The notes: a model not told the origin generated them from the letters alone. Positions 48,437 to 57,539 are shown, counted from the stretch's first letter. The stretch is 64,000 bases of DNA from Geomonas azotofigens (GCF_018919395.1 NZ_JAHLME010000005.1:124001-188000), one strand, 5' to 3'. Translations and numbers: made by a program.

Positions 48437-50269
48437 CTAGCGGGTCAGCAGTTTGGGACGGAACAGTTTCGGCAGCGGCGTCCCCGTGGCGGAGTACGTC
48501 TCGATGTTGCCGGCGACGGCATGGCAGTTCACGGTGCAGCTCCCCTGCCCGGCGGCGCTGGAGACGTAGACCGGGGAGGTGACGATGGCACCGGCGGCGT
48601 AGTTCTTGTCCAGGTTGATGAGGTGCGCGTTGTTGGTCGGGGTCGCCTGCATCCTCCAGGAGACGCCGTGCGGGTCGTGGCAGACGTAACAGGGAATCAT
48701 CCGCTCGCGCACGTGCTTGTTGTGTTCGTTGACCCCGGCGTTGGAGAACGCGCTCCCGCTGTCCATGACGTAGCCGTCGAAGTGGCAACGAAAGCAAAGC
48801 GCGTACTGGCTGAAGTTGTAGGGCGTCCGGGTATCGGCGACCCGGGGCATGAAGTACTGCGCCAAGAGGATATGCTCGTACTGCGAACCGTGCGGCCCGT
48901 TGGGTCCGGTCCCCCCCGCCTTGCGGCTCTGGCTGGAACCATGGCAGTCGCTGCAGTAGATCCGGGTCATGGTGGCCTGGTAGGACGCCAGCAGGCTGGC
49001 CCCGGTGCCACGCCGGTCTGCGGCGACCGGGTGGAAGGACGGGTTGCGCAGATCGAACCGGTAGGCCTGGTTCGCCTCGATGATGACGCGGTTGGCCTGG
49101 GTCTGGGTGACGCTCGCGAACCGGAAGGCGTTGTCGCCGGCATGGCAGCGGTAGCAGACATCGTATTCGTTGGCGGCGACGTTGCCCGCGTTGTCGATTC
49201 TCACCCCCCGGAGCCTGCCGTCCACCTGCGGCGGGGACGACATGGGCGCGTTGGCGGAGTTCACCTGGTGGGCGTTGTGGCAGTCCACGCACTGGACGTG
49301 GTACTTCTCCGCAGGGAGCGTTTCCTTCTCGTCGTGCACCGGGTCGCTCACCAGGTCATCCACGGGGTGACGGTACAGCCCGGCTCCCACCAGCTGCTTT
49401 ATGTTCTGGGAAGCGGGTTCGACGCCGTTGTGGCAGTTGCCAAGACAGGCGTCCGATTGCTTTACGCCGCGCAGCAGGCGCACCGCCCAGGGAGCGTTGT
49501 GCGTGGCGTGGCACCCGAGACAGCCCGTGGCCAGGGAGGCGATCTGGGTGTTGTTGTGGCTCGAGGTCCCCCAGTTGGTCGGCTGGTGGCACGCGGTGCA
49601 CAAGGGGGACCCCGCGACGTAATCGGGGCGGTTTGGGTCGCCGTTGTTGAGAACCAGGAAGTTGCCGTACTGGTTGTCGTGCGGATCGTGGCAGGTGGTG
49701 CACTCCAGGTTGGCCCCCTGCTCGAGCCGCATCTCCTGCGGCAGGGACTGCGGTGAAGCCAGCTGGCTCTTCACGGCGAGGGCCGGTGTGTAGGCGAAGG
49801 AGATCGGGTGGTCGTCGGAGAGGTCGGTACTGAGGTTCGGGTTGGTGAACCCCTGTTCCCTCGGGATGGCGGTCCCCCCCACGTTTTGACTCCCGGCGTA
49901 GCTGCTGAGCGCGATGGTGCCGTCATGGCAACTAAGGCAGAGCTTGGAGGCCCCGGTGGGCCGATCCGGTTTCGGGGTCGCCGCCAGCGTCGAGGAACGG
50001 TAGGGAATGTACTCCGTCGTCTCGGCGGAGAGGGGGCGGCTCCAGAGGGGGGTGCCGGTGGTGGCGTTGTGCGGGACGTGGCAGAACACGCAGACCCTCT
50101 GCTCCCCGGCTACGGTGACGCCGGGTTGGCCGGACGCCCTGCCGCGCCCGCCGTAGATGGAGAGGTTGTGCGGCGAATCGAAGACGCTCAGCTTGGCGTG
50201 CGAGGCGGTCCCCGAAAGCAAAAGGAGCGCGGTGCAGAACAAGGTGATCCTTAGCAGCATGGCCTTCAT
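48437..50269 (-). CDS. 12-heme c-type cytochrome
   Basis: The 610-residue protein has a signal peptide (cleavage near ASHAK, about residue 25) and twelve heme motifs. Ten are CXXCH (CVFCH, CLSCH, CTTCH, CTACH, CLGCH, CVDCH, CYRCH, CSDCH, CFRCH, CYVCH) and two are CX3CH (CLGNCH in the middle and CTVNCH near the C-terminus). No lipobox is seen, so it is periplasmic or secreted. Its first four hemes follow the same pattern as the tetraheme gene at 47018. The ATG directly abuts the stop of the NHL lipoprotein gene upstream, so it is the last gene of the operon. With the beta-barrel at 51349 it could form an electron conduit. Confidence 0.9.
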   Translation of the reverse strand: MKAMLLRITLFCTALLLLSGTASHAKLSVFDSPHNLSIYGGRGRASGQPGVTVAGEQRVCVFCHVPHNATTGTPLWSRPLSAETTEYIPYRSSTLAATPKPDRPTGASKLCLSCHDGTIALSSYAGSQNVGGTAIPREQGFTNPNLSTDLSDDHPISFAYTPALAVKSQLASPQSLPQEMRLEQGANLECTTCHDPHDNQYGNFLVLNNGDPNRPDYVAGSPLCTACHQPTNWGTSSHNNTQIASLATGCLGCHATHNAPWAVRLLRGVKQSDACLGNCHNGVEPASQNIKQLVGAGLYRHPVDDLVSDPVHDEKETLPAEKYHVQCVDCHNAHQVNSANAPMSSPPQVDGRLRGVRIDNAGNVAANEYDVCYRCHAGDNAFRFASVTQTQANRVIIEANQAYRFDLRNPSFHPVAADRRGTGASLLASYQATMTRIYCSDCHGSSQSRKAGGTGPNGPHGSQYEHILLAQYFMPRVADTRTPYNFSQYALCFRCHFDGYVMDSGSAFSNAGVNEHNKHVRERMIPCYVCHDPHGVSWRMQATPTNNAHLINLDKNYAAGAIVTSPVYVSSAAGQGSCTVNCHAVAGNIETYSATGTPLPKLFRPKLLTR

Positions 50270-51349
50270 CTATTTGCCCCCGAGATCGTCCGGCTGCGCC
50301 AGCCTGTTTTCATCGTCGTAGTCATCATCGTCCTCTTCAATGGGAAGCAACCGCAGCATCTGAACCCGCCGGTTGTAGGTGTCGGTCACGAACAGCAGAT
50401 CCCCGGAGATCGAGATGCCCGACGGCATCCAGAACTGGCCGTTGGCCGTGCCGGTGCCGCCGATGCCGAAGAGGAAGTGGCCGCTGTCGTTGAAGACCTT
50501 CACCATGTCCGCCATGGCGTCGCACAGGAAGATCCTCCCCAGCGAGTCGACGGCGACACCCTTGGGCTTGCTCAGCTCGGCGGTGGAATCTCCCATCTCC
50601 CCCAACTCGGCGACGGGAACCCCTTCCGGGGTGAAGATGCGGACCTTGTAGTTGAGCGGGTCCGTGACGAAGACCTGCCCCTTCGCGTCGACCGCCAGGT
50701 CCGTGGGGTGGTTGAGCAGCTGCTGCTCCGGGTTGGCCGTGCTGAAGCGGATTTTCGGCCGCCCTTTCAAGTCGACACCGATGATATCGTTGGCCCCGGT
50801 CTCGGTGACGTAGAGCAGGTCGTTGCTCCTGTTGTAAGCGATGCCGGTGGGGCGATCGATGCCCCGCATGAAGGTGGTGAGGGTCTCGCTGGCGAGGTCG
50901 TAACGGAAGACGGCGTCGGAGACGGAATCGGTGATGTAGAGCCCGGTCCCGGCATCGCGCGCCAGGCCGATGGGGGAGCGCAGCGTAGCGTCCGGCGCGC
51001 TGCGGATCACGGTATAGACCGAGCGCTTGGTGTCCATGACATGCACCACCCCGGCGCCGGCATCGGCGATGAAGAGACGTCCGTCGTCGTAGAGCACCCC
51101 GTAAGGTTTCACAATGTGCTGGGTGCTGGCGCCGGTCACCAGCTCGAGCGCCCGCTTCCAGAACCCTTTCGCTATGCCGGCGTCCTCGGGGGATACCACG
51201 CTCTTCACCCATTCCACCCGCGGCGGCAGCGGCTTTTCCGGCCACTGCAGGCTCACCCCCTTGTGCCCCTGCAGAAACGGCGTGGAAGGGGCGCAGCCGG
51301 CAACGACCCAAAGGACTCCCAACACCAGCCAAACGCGTAGCACCCGCAT
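50270..51349 (-). CDS. NHL-repeat lipoprotein
   Basis: This 359-residue protein has a lipoprotein signal ending VVAGC (Cys about residue 19) and then a beta-propeller of NHL repeats: KPYGVLYDDGRLFIADAGAG, SPIGLARDAGTGLYITDS, HPTDLAVDAKGQVFVTDPLN, KPKGVAVDSLGRIFLCDAMA and MPSGISISGDLLFVTDTYN. The acidic C-terminus (EEDDDDYDDENR) is unusual. NHL proteins are often found beside multiheme cytochromes in Geobacter; their role there may be structural or in partner binding, which is not established. It overlaps the beta-barrel gene by one base and abuts the 12-heme gene. Confidence 0.85.
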   Translation of the reverse strand: MRVLRVWLVLGVLWVVAGCAPSTPFLQGHKGVSLQWPEKPLPPRVEWVKSVVSPEDAGIAKGFWKRALELVTGASTQHIVKPYGVLYDDGRLFIADAGAGVVHVMDTKRSVYTVIRSAPDATLRSPIGLARDAGTGLYITDSVSDAVFRYDLASETLTTFMRGIDRPTGIAYNRSNDLLYVTETGANDIIGVDLKGRPKIRFSTANPEQQLLNHPTDLAVDAKGQVFVTDPLNYKVRIFTPEGVPVAELGEMGDSTAELSKPKGVAVDSLGRIFLCDAMADMVKVFNDSGHFLFGIGGTGTANGQFWMPSGISISGDLLFVTDTYNRRVQMLRLLPIEEDDDDYDDENRLAQPDDLGGK

Positions 51350-53310
51350 CAGAAGTACCTCGTTATCTTAAGGTTCACGTTGTTGTCCTGGGTGTTCCCC
51401 CCGGAGGAGAAACGGTAGACGGTGCCGGCGGCGAGGGAAACGACCAGGCTGTTGTAGGTACCGTCAAGCCCCACCCGCAGGCCGGCGAGATCGCTGGTGA
51501 CGCCGTCGGTACGGCTGTCGCTGGCGTTGGCGGACAAGAGCAGGCGAAACCTCTGCAGGAGGATCTGGCTGTAGGTAACCGAGGCCGTGATCACGTTCTG
51601 GTTGTACCCCTGGCTGGTGGCCGTCGCGTCATGAACGCTGTAGATGTCACGGGCGCCGAGCTTGAAATGGCCGCTGGCGCCATAGTCGTCTTCGTAGCTG
51701 CACGTGGCGGCGACGTGGGAGGAGCTCTCCTGGGTGCCGGATATGGTGCCGTATTCGAGTGCGAAGATGCTGGTCTCGTAGTGGGCCTCGGCGCTGAACA
51801 GGGTGGTCGTGGTACTGGTCAGGGCGCTGTTGGTGGCTTCGCCGCCGATCTTGCGCTGGTCGGTGGTGCCGTAGGTGCCGGAGAGGATATAGCGCCCGCC
51901 CAGCAGGGAGAGAACGGCCTGGTGGTTTTGCGTATCGGTCGAGAAGTCGACGTTGGGATTCACCGCGACCTCGTAGGTGATGTACAGGGTCGTTCCCGGG
52001 GCGATGGCCCCGTTCACCACCACCTCGATCTTCCCGGTATCGGTGTCGACGCGGTAGTCGAAATCGGGGCGGTAGATCACCTCAGGGTTGAGGCTCTTCA
52101 CCGTGACGACGGGCTGCAGTTTCCCGGCGAGGTTCACGGCGATCAACTCCCCCTGCTGCACCACGGTGTGCGGCTCGTCGCGGGCCGAAAGCAGGGTGTC
52201 CAAGAAGTTTTGATGGGTGACCGACTTGGTGGCGAGGCTCCTCAGTTTCAACTGGCCTCCCAGCGGCAGCAGCTTCACATAGTCCACGGAGGCGCTGCCG
52301 TTGACGACGGTCTGGTCCCCCCCGAGGGCCCAGGTCTGCCCGTACGAGCCGCTGAAATTGGTGGTAACGCTCTGGTACAGGCGGTGACTAAGGGAGCCGG
52401 TCACCACGTTGGTCTTGACCACCTGCTTGTCGCTTTGAAGATCGACGCTGGAGCTGTAGTTGTAGTCATCGGAGAGCGTGACGGCGAGAGCCTTGCCGAG
52501 CCGACCGGAGAAGTTGGCGGTGAGCGCGCCGACCCGTTGCGGCAGGCTCCCCGCGGAGGACACGGAGGTCGAGTCGGAAAGGGAGGCCTTGGTGGCGAGG
52601 CGGTAACGCTTCTCGACGTCGAAATCGAAGGTGTTGTTGAGCAGCAGCGAGTAGTTGCGGCTCTCCTTGTCTCCGGAGCTTGAGTTATCGAAGCTGAACA
52701 TGGCCGCGCCGAGCCAGGACCTGCCGTTGTGGGACACGTTGATGCTGCCGCTGTTGGAATCGGTGGTGGAATCGGTACTGAGGCCGGTGCTGGTCACGGT
52801 GGAGTTGGTGAAAAACATGAGCACCGGGAAGTTCTGATGCAGCAACGAGGCGGTCAGTTTGTTGGAGGTGCGTTCCAGGCTGTAGCTCGGCATGTACCCG
52901 TTGGAGACGGTCGAAGTGCTCCGGGTGGTCGAGAGCTGCATCGGATGGTAGCTCAACTGGAAGGCGTTGCCGACGACGTTGTAGTCGTAGTCGAGCACCG
53001 AGGTCTTGCTGTTGCCCAGCCGCTGCTGGTAGGTGACCCCGCCGGCGACATCCACGAGGAGCAGGTCGGGATTCCAGACGGCCACCTCCGTGGAGAACCC
53101 GTACCCTTCCCTCAGGTCGTGGGACGCGGACGTGGTCCTGGTGTTGACGTGGGCGGTGTAGTCATAGGAGACGCTGGCTGACTGCACCACCCCCCCGAAC
53201 ATCAACAGGCTCGGGTGCACGACCACCTCCTCGTTGATAGCCTCCGCGAAGGCATCCGGGCAGTTGAAGGTGGCGGCGATGAGCCCCAGCAGGGCTAATA
53301 TTCTGCGCAT
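51349..53310 (-). CDS. outer-membrane beta-barrel protein (porin of a cytochrome conduit)
   Basis: This 653-residue protein has a signal peptide (cleavage near DAFAEA, about residue 23) and a sequence dominated by alternating polar/hydrophobic strands rich in Ser, Thr, Tyr and Asn. It ends NVNLKITRYF, with the terminal Phe typical of proteins inserted by the Bam machinery. It has no heme motifs. A region near residues 380-450 (VVTVKSLNPEVIYRPDFDYR) looks like a plug or periplasmic domain. Lying between cytochrome and NHL genes, it is the best candidate for the porin of a porin-cytochrome conduit; its sequence does not obviously match OmbB. It is followed seven bases downstream of the 5-heme gene. 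Confidence 0.75.
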   Translation of the reverse strand: MRRILALLGLIAATFNCPDAFAEAINEEVVVHPSLLMFGGVVQSASVSYDYTAHVNTRTTSASHDLREGYGFSTEVAVWNPDLLLVDVAGGVTYQQRLGNSKTSVLDYDYNVVGNAFQLSYHPMQLSTTRSTSTVSNGYMPSYSLERTSNKLTASLLHQNFPVLMFFTNSTVTSTGLSTDSTTDSNSGSINVSHNGRSWLGAAMFSFDNSSSGDKESRNYSLLLNNTFDFDVEKRYRLATKASLSDSTSVSSAGSLPQRVGALTANFSGRLGKALAVTLSDDYNYSSSVDLQSDKQVVKTNVVTGSLSHRLYQSVTTNFSGSYGQTWALGGDQTVVNGSASVDYVKLLPLGGQLKLRSLATKSVTHQNFLDTLLSARDEPHTVVQQGELIAVNLAGKLQPVVTVKSLNPEVIYRPDFDYRVDTDTGKIEVVVNGAIAPGTTLYITYEVAVNPNVDFSTDTQNHQAVLSLLGGRYILSGTYGTTDQRKIGGEATNSALTSTTTTLFSAEAHYETSIFALEYGTISGTQESSSHVAATCSYEDDYGASGHFKLGARDIYSVHDATATSQGYNQNVITASVTYSQILLQRFRLLLSANASDSRTDGVTSDLAGLRVGLDGTYNSLVVSLAAGTVYRFSSGGNTQDNNVNLKITRYF

Positions 53311-53317
53311 ACCTCGG

Positions 53318-53896
53318 CTACCTCAGGAAATATTTCGCGTCGCCATCGTGCGGGTCATGGCAATCGGTGCAGGCCATGCCGGACTCGGTGACCTTCTTGT
53401 GCATGGACTCTGCGATACGCCTCTCCTTGTGGCAGACGGCGCAGAGGTCCTTCTTCTCCACCTTGAGCAGCGCGGGCTGTGCCGAGGAGTGGGGGTCGTG
53501 GCAATCAAGGCAGGCCCCGACGGAAACCGGGCCGTGGACGAAATACCTCTTGATGATATTGGGATGGCAGACGAAGCAGATCTGGTCGCGCGGCTTGATG
53601 AGCCCCGAGTCCTTGGACTTGTCGTGGCAGTCGTTGCAGCGCTTCTCCATGTAGGGGGGGTGCCCCTTGACCACCACCTTCTTCACCTGCGCCGCGGTGG
53701 CCGGCGCGTTGGCCTTGGCGGCCTCTTCGATCACCTTGGCCTCGTGGTACTCCTCGCACAGCTGCTCGGTAGGGGGCAGACTGGGAACGCCGTCAAAGAT
53801 CGTGGAGGTGACCTTGTGCACTGTGACGGGATTACAGCTGCACAGAAGGCCTAGGCAGAGTATGACCTTCAACAGATTGTGGACGACCTTTGACAT
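53318..53896 (-). CDS. pentaheme c-type cytochrome lipoprotein
   Basis: The 192-residue protein has an N-terminal signal with a lipobox-like LLCSC (Cys about residue 19) and five CXXCH motifs (CNDCH, CFVCH, CLDCH, CAVCH, CTDCH) with accompanying His residues (HGPVSVGACLDCHDPH) in the style of class III/cytochrome c3-like modules. The start at 53896 follows GGAG; the frame extends upstream to 53974 but that extension has no signal character. A lipid anchor would place it on the outer membrane. It is followed by the beta-barrel gene after seven bases, suggesting the two proteins work together. Confidence 0.83.
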   Translation of the reverse strand: MSKVVHNLLKVILCLGLLCSCNPVTVHKVTSTIFDGVPSLPPTEQLCEEYHEAKVIEEAAKANAPATAAQVKKVVVKGHPPYMEKRCNDCHDKSKDSGLIKPRDQICFVCHPNIIKRYFVHGPVSVGACLDCHDPHSSAQPALLKVEKKDLCAVCHKERRIAESMHKKVTESGMACTDCHDPHDGDAKYFLR

Positions 53897-53995
53897 GCAG
53901 GCTCCAGATAACAGATACGCGGCAAACAGCGGCGTAATTAAAAATGACAACTCCAGCCCAGTGGCACGTGGCAATCGGCGAGGGTAGCGGTGACG

Positions 53996-55210
53996 CTACT
54001 CCTGGGGCGACTGCTGACGCTGCTGCTGTTGCAGAATCTTCTTGCGCTTTTCGAGGATCTCCGCGTCTTCCTTGGCCCGCTGCTTGGCCCGCTCCTCCCA
54101 CCCTTCCATCTCGCCCAGGCCATAGACCGCGACCGAGTGGTTGATGGCGGAGGAGTACTGGTTGGTGACGAAGATCACCTCCCGCAGCTTGAAGCCGGGC
54201 GCGGCGAACTTCTGGAAGTAGTCGAGGTTCTTCTTGCTGACCACGATCCCCGCAGGGAGATTGGTGGAACCGGCCATCAGGCCGGGCTGGCCGAAATAGC
54301 CAAGGATGCGATGCTTCTCGTTGAAGACCTGCACCACCTGGTAGCCGGCGTCAACGACGAAAATCTGGCCGTCGTCATCGACCGCGATACCGCGGGGGCG
54401 GGTGAATTCGCCGGGGGAATCGCCGATCCTGCCGAACACGGACAGCATGTTGCCGTCACGGTCGTACTCCTTGATGCTGCCGTTGCCGACGTTGACGATG
54501 TGCACCGCCCCCTTGGAGTCCACGGTGAGCCCGTTGGGGAGCGCCAGGTTCTTGCTCCGGTCGGCACTCTCCCCGATGACGCTCACCACCTCGTCGGTTT
54601 TGCGGTTGATCACGAACACTTTGCTCAGGCGGTTGTCCATGATGTACAGGTCGTCCTTGTAGATCGCCACGCCCGACAGGCTCACGTGGTCGAAGGTCTT
54701 CCCGTAGGACTTCACGTATTTCCCGGCCTGGTTGTAGACGGCGACATCCTTGCGGCCGGTGTCGGCGACGTACACGAGCCCCTCGTCGTCAACGGCGATG
54801 CTGACCGGTTTCCTCAACTTCCCGGACCCGCGCTCCTCGACCAGGTTCTTGATGATCTTGTTCACGAAATCAACCACGACGACCTGGCTCGCGCCGATGT
54901 CGCAAACGTACAGCTTGCCGTTGTATTCCGCGATCCCGTAGGGTTTGGCGAAGCGCGTCACCGTCTCGGTCCCCCCCACCAGGAGCTTGGAGAGACTGCT
55001 CTGATTGGAGCCGAAGTCGGTGGAGCTGCTGATCCCGGTCAGGTACTGCACGTGGGGCTCCTCAGGGGGGGGAGGGAAAAATACCGGTCCCACCGAGGCT
55101 GTAGTTCCCGCGCACCCCGCAAGCAGGGCAACCAGCAAGGTCATGAGCATGAGGTCTTTGAGCCGCCTGGAAGTAAATGCCGTCACGGCGCCACCAAATC
55201 GTCCATTCAT
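53996..55210 (-). CDS. NHL-repeat lipoprotein
   Basis: The 404-residue protein has a positively charged N-terminus, a hydrophobic helix and lipobox LLAGC (about residue 33). Five or six NHL-type repeats follow: KPYGIAEYNGKLYVCDIGAS, KPVSIAVDDEGLVYVADTGR, LSGVAIYKDDLYIMDNRL, LPNGLTVDSKGAVHIVNVGN and RPRGIAVDDDGQIFVVDAGY. The C-terminus is a charged helix ending in Gln-rich KKILQQQQRQQSPQE. It is similar in plan to the second NHL lipoprotein at 50270, but the tail differs. It follows the 15-heme gene after 32 bases in the same operon. Confidence 0.85.
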   Translation of the reverse strand: MNGRFGGAVTAFTSRRLKDLMLMTLLVALLAGCAGTTASVGPVFFPPPPEEPHVQYLTGISSSTDFGSNQSSLSKLLVGGTETVTRFAKPYGIAEYNGKLYVCDIGASQVVVVDFVNKIIKNLVEERGSGKLRKPVSIAVDDEGLVYVADTGRKDVAVYNQAGKYVKSYGKTFDHVSLSGVAIYKDDLYIMDNRLSKVFVINRKTDEVVSVIGESADRSKNLALPNGLTVDSKGAVHIVNVGNGSIKEYDRDGNMLSVFGRIGDSPGEFTRPRGIAVDDDGQIFVVDAGYQVVQVFNEKHRILGYFGQPGLMAGSTNLPAGIVVSKKNLDYFQKFAAPGFKLREVIFVTNQYSSAINHSVAVYGLGEMEGWEERAKQRAKEDAEILEKRKKILQQQQRQQSPQE

Positions 55211-55242
55211 TTAGGTGCTCCTTCTGAAAATAAGTACCGTCG

Positions 55243-56571
55243 CTAGTTGTAGACTTCGGCCTTGACCCTGTCGTACTTGAATTTCCTGTGACAGCCGGGC
55301 GCGCAGCTCCCGCCGGTGGAGGTGAGCGTGAAGTTCAGGGGGATCTTCCAGGCCCCGAACTGCGACCCGTCCTTGTTGATGAGCTTCTCGCCGTCGCTTG
55401 CGTGCGCCTCGTGACAGATGCGGCAGGTGCGCCCCTTGCGCGCCACCACGTGCACGTAGTGCAGGTTGCGGTTGCCGTTTCTGAACTTGGTGTAGATGGT
55501 GGTCTCGGGGAACCGGAGCAGGTTCCTCTCGTGGCACCTGAGGCAGGCTTCGTAGGCCCCGTCCTTGTAGGGGAGGTACAGGTCGTCCGGGTAGTTCCCC
55601 TTGAGCAGCCGGAAATAGTCGGAACCGTGCGGGTCGTGGCAGGCCCGGCAATCCCCCTTCTTCAGCGGGCCGTGCAGGAACGGTTTCCCCTCGATCTGCT
55701 TCTTGATGTTCTTAAGCGGCGGGGTCCCGAGCGTGTCGGTGCCGTGGCAACCAAGGCAGACCGTCATCTGGTCGGCGGAGAGCATACCCTTGGCCTTGCC
55801 GAAGTGCGAGGAGTGGCAGTTGGAGCAGCCACCCTCCTGGAGCACCGGCTTGTGCGGCACCTTGGCCGAGGCGACCACTTTGCCGATGCTCTTGTGACAG
55901 CCGGTGCAAAGGTCCGGGAGCTTGTTCTTGACGAACATCTTGTAGGGGGAGCCGTGCGCGTCGTGGCACGCGGTACAGGCGTCCTTGGCCACCGGCGGGT
56001 GCACCACCGCGGCCTGGTTCAACTGCTTGGCGAAGTCGGCGTGGCAGGAAAGGCAGATGTCACGGACCTTTCCCTTCATGAGCCCCTTCTCCACGGAGTC
56101 GTGCGGATCGTGGCAGGTGCCGCAGGAGCCGACCGCCGCCGGCCCGTGCATGTACTTCTCCTTGAAGGGCTTGGCGTCGTGGCAGTTCAGGCAGAGGGGG
56201 GAGCGGTCCTCGCCGACGTCGAGCAGGAAGCGCTGCTGCGTGCCGTGAGGCTTGTGGCAGCCGGTGCACTCCCCTTCCTTGACCGGCGCGTGCACCAACC
56301 TCTTCTTCCCAATCCCGTCATGGCAGTCCTTGCAAAGGTCGGCGCCCTTGGCGCTGAGGTCGAAAGTCTTCACCCCCTTCACGGGATGCTCCTTCCCCTT
56401 TTGGATATGGCAGGGGGAGCAGTCACCGTCTTTCACGGGGGCGTGGGGATACTTGACCGCGGCGAGGGGGGCGTGACATTCCGTTGTCGTGCAGGATGCA
56501 GCGTAAGCCGGGCTGGTACAGAAAAGGGCGAGACCGGCCAGTGCAGTTGACGCTAGAGACAACACTTTCAT
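55243..56571 (-). CDS. 15-heme c-type cytochrome
   Basis: The 442-residue protein has a signal peptide (cleavage near AYAAS, about residue 24) and fifteen heme attachment sites. Thirteen are CXXCH; the first is CX4CH (CTTTECH) and the last CX3CH (CAPGCH). The repeats follow a pattern of about 45 residues: HAPVKEGECTGCHKPHG, then LCLNCHD, HGPAAVGSCGTCHDPHD and so on, as in cytochrome families with paired hemes. It heads the six-gene operon and has no lipobox. It is probably the periplasmic member that feeds electrons into the conduit; this is inferred from position. Confidence 0.9.
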   Translation of the reverse strand: MKVLSLASTALAGLALFCTSPAYAASCTTTECHAPLAAVKYPHAPVKDGDCSPCHIQKGKEHPVKGVKTFDLSAKGADLCKDCHDGIGKKRLVHAPVKEGECTGCHKPHGTQQRFLLDVGEDRSPLCLNCHDAKPFKEKYMHGPAAVGSCGTCHDPHDSVEKGLMKGKVRDICLSCHADFAKQLNQAAVVHPPVAKDACTACHDAHGSPYKMFVKNKLPDLCTGCHKSIGKVVASAKVPHKPVLQEGGCSNCHSSHFGKAKGMLSADQMTVCLGCHGTDTLGTPPLKNIKKQIEGKPFLHGPLKKGDCRACHDPHGSDYFRLLKGNYPDDLYLPYKDGAYEACLRCHERNLLRFPETTIYTKFRNGNRNLHYVHVVARKGRTCRICHEAHASDGEKLINKDGSQFGAWKIPLNFTLTSTGGSCAPGCHRKFKYDRVKAEVYN

Positions 56572-56849
56572 GGAAGGCTTCCTAAGTCCGGATGGTTAGT
56601 GGGGTAAAGAGAACTGTTTAACTGTTTGGCTAAGCGGCGGAAAAGCGCATGGCTCCAGAACGCGGAACAGCATAACCGCACGGCTCGCCGGAGTTTGAAT
56701 ACTTACCTGGTCTGGGAATTAGGCCAAAGATAAATATCACTATCGGAAAAACATTTCAATATTAAAGATCTGCCCGCGTCGGCCGCTAAAACGCCGGCAG
56801 CGGTGCCAGGGGGTCCCGGAAGAACCGGGACGCGGGGAGGGGAAATCGC
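56572..56849 (-). promoter_or_regulatory. leader and probable promoter region of the cytochrome operon
   Basis: This AT-rich gap upstream of the 15-heme gene must contain the operon promoter, but no clear pair of boxes stands out. A perfect tandem octamer (AACTGTTT twice, 56612-56627) lies about 45 bases before the start and could bind a regulator. GTCCCGG-AAGAA-CCGGGAC (56813-56831) is a hairpin just past the stop of the gene at 56850 and may end that transcript. Confidence 0.4.
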
Positions 56850-57479
56850 TTACCCCTCGGGGTAGTCGGAAAGGGCGAGGAAGGTCTCCTTCAGCTCGAA
56901 GGAGAAGATGGAGAACATCCTTTCGGCCAGCCGGGTGGTGAGCACCGGCGGGAACAGCGGCACGGCCAGGCGGTAGATGAGATCGAGCATGCCGTCGTGG
57001 GGGTTTTCCTCCAGGAACAGGGCGCCGTACTGCAAAACGGGCGCGAACAGGAGCGCCTCCTCCATGACCGCGTCGTCCTCGCTGAAGTAGGGAAGGATCA
57101 TCTCCAACGAGAAGCAAAGCCCGGAGCCGCCGGCGTCCTCGGCGATGCTCAAGAGAAGCTCGTCCTGCGGCGAGCCGTACTCAAGCGCCTCCGGCGAGAC
57201 GCTCCCCGCCGGGAGCACCATCACCTTGCCGTGCACCGGGTCGATGCCGTAGGGCGCGCCGCGGCCGGCCAGGAAGCGCTCCAGCTGCTGGTATCCCTTG
57301 GTCTGCAGTCTCCCCATGCCGCGGTAGAATGCGGGACGGAACTGGTCCCGGTTGGCGATCAGTTCCTCGAGCGGGACGAACTCCTGCTCGGCCGCCGCGG
57401 GCCTCGCGCTCCTGATCTCCGCGTTGTTAACCACGAGCCTGAGGTGCGACCTCTTGCGCTCGTCCTTGTCCTTGCTCAC
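56850..57479 (-). CDS. unrecognised soluble protein
   Basis: The 209-residue protein has no signal peptide and no membrane segment. Its N-terminus is basic and highly charged (SKDKDERKRSHLRLV), the middle includes FYRGMGRLQTKGYQQLERFL, and the C-terminal half is hydrophobic and helical. I do not recognise a family. A GTG start at 57479 is favoured: AGGGGG lies six bases upstream, and the longer frame back to 57539 would run through a good promoter (57510-57539). It stands between the cytochrome operon and the metal module, transcribed in the same direction as both. Confidence 0.65.
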   Translation of the reverse strand: MSKDKDERKRSHLRLVVNNAEIRSARPAAAEQEFVPLEELIANRDQFRPAFYRGMGRLQTKGYQQLERFLAGRGAPYGIDPVHGKVMVLPAGSVSPEALEYGSPQDELLLSIAEDAGGSGLCFSLEMILPYFSEDDAVMEEALLFAPVLQYGALFLEENPHDGMLDLIYRLAVPLFPPVLTTRLAERMFSIFSFELKETFLALSDYPEG

Positions 57480-57509
57480 GTGATACCCCCTGATGCTGAC
57501 CGCTCTTCT

Positions 57510-57539
57510 GTAATACACCGTGGCGAAGACGGGTGTCAA
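57510..57539 (-). promoter_or_regulatory. sigma-70 promoter of the unrecognised protein
   Basis: On the - strand TTGACA (57534-57539) and TATTAC (57510-57515) are 18 bases apart. It decides the GTG start at 57479 for the downstream gene. Confidence 0.6.

Noticed and set aside
53990-56550. Long + strand frames opposite the NHL and 15-heme genes (418 and 420 residues)
   Set aside because: They are shadows of genes with obvious lipobox, NHL and heme motifs on the - strand; there is no ribosome site or family feature.
47849-56849. GEMM-type cyclic dinucleotide riboswitch upstream of the cytochrome genes
   Set aside because: Such riboswitches are common before Geobacter cytochromes, but the conserved GCAAAG and GGCAAACC cores were not found in the leaders at 47849-48436 or 56572-56849.
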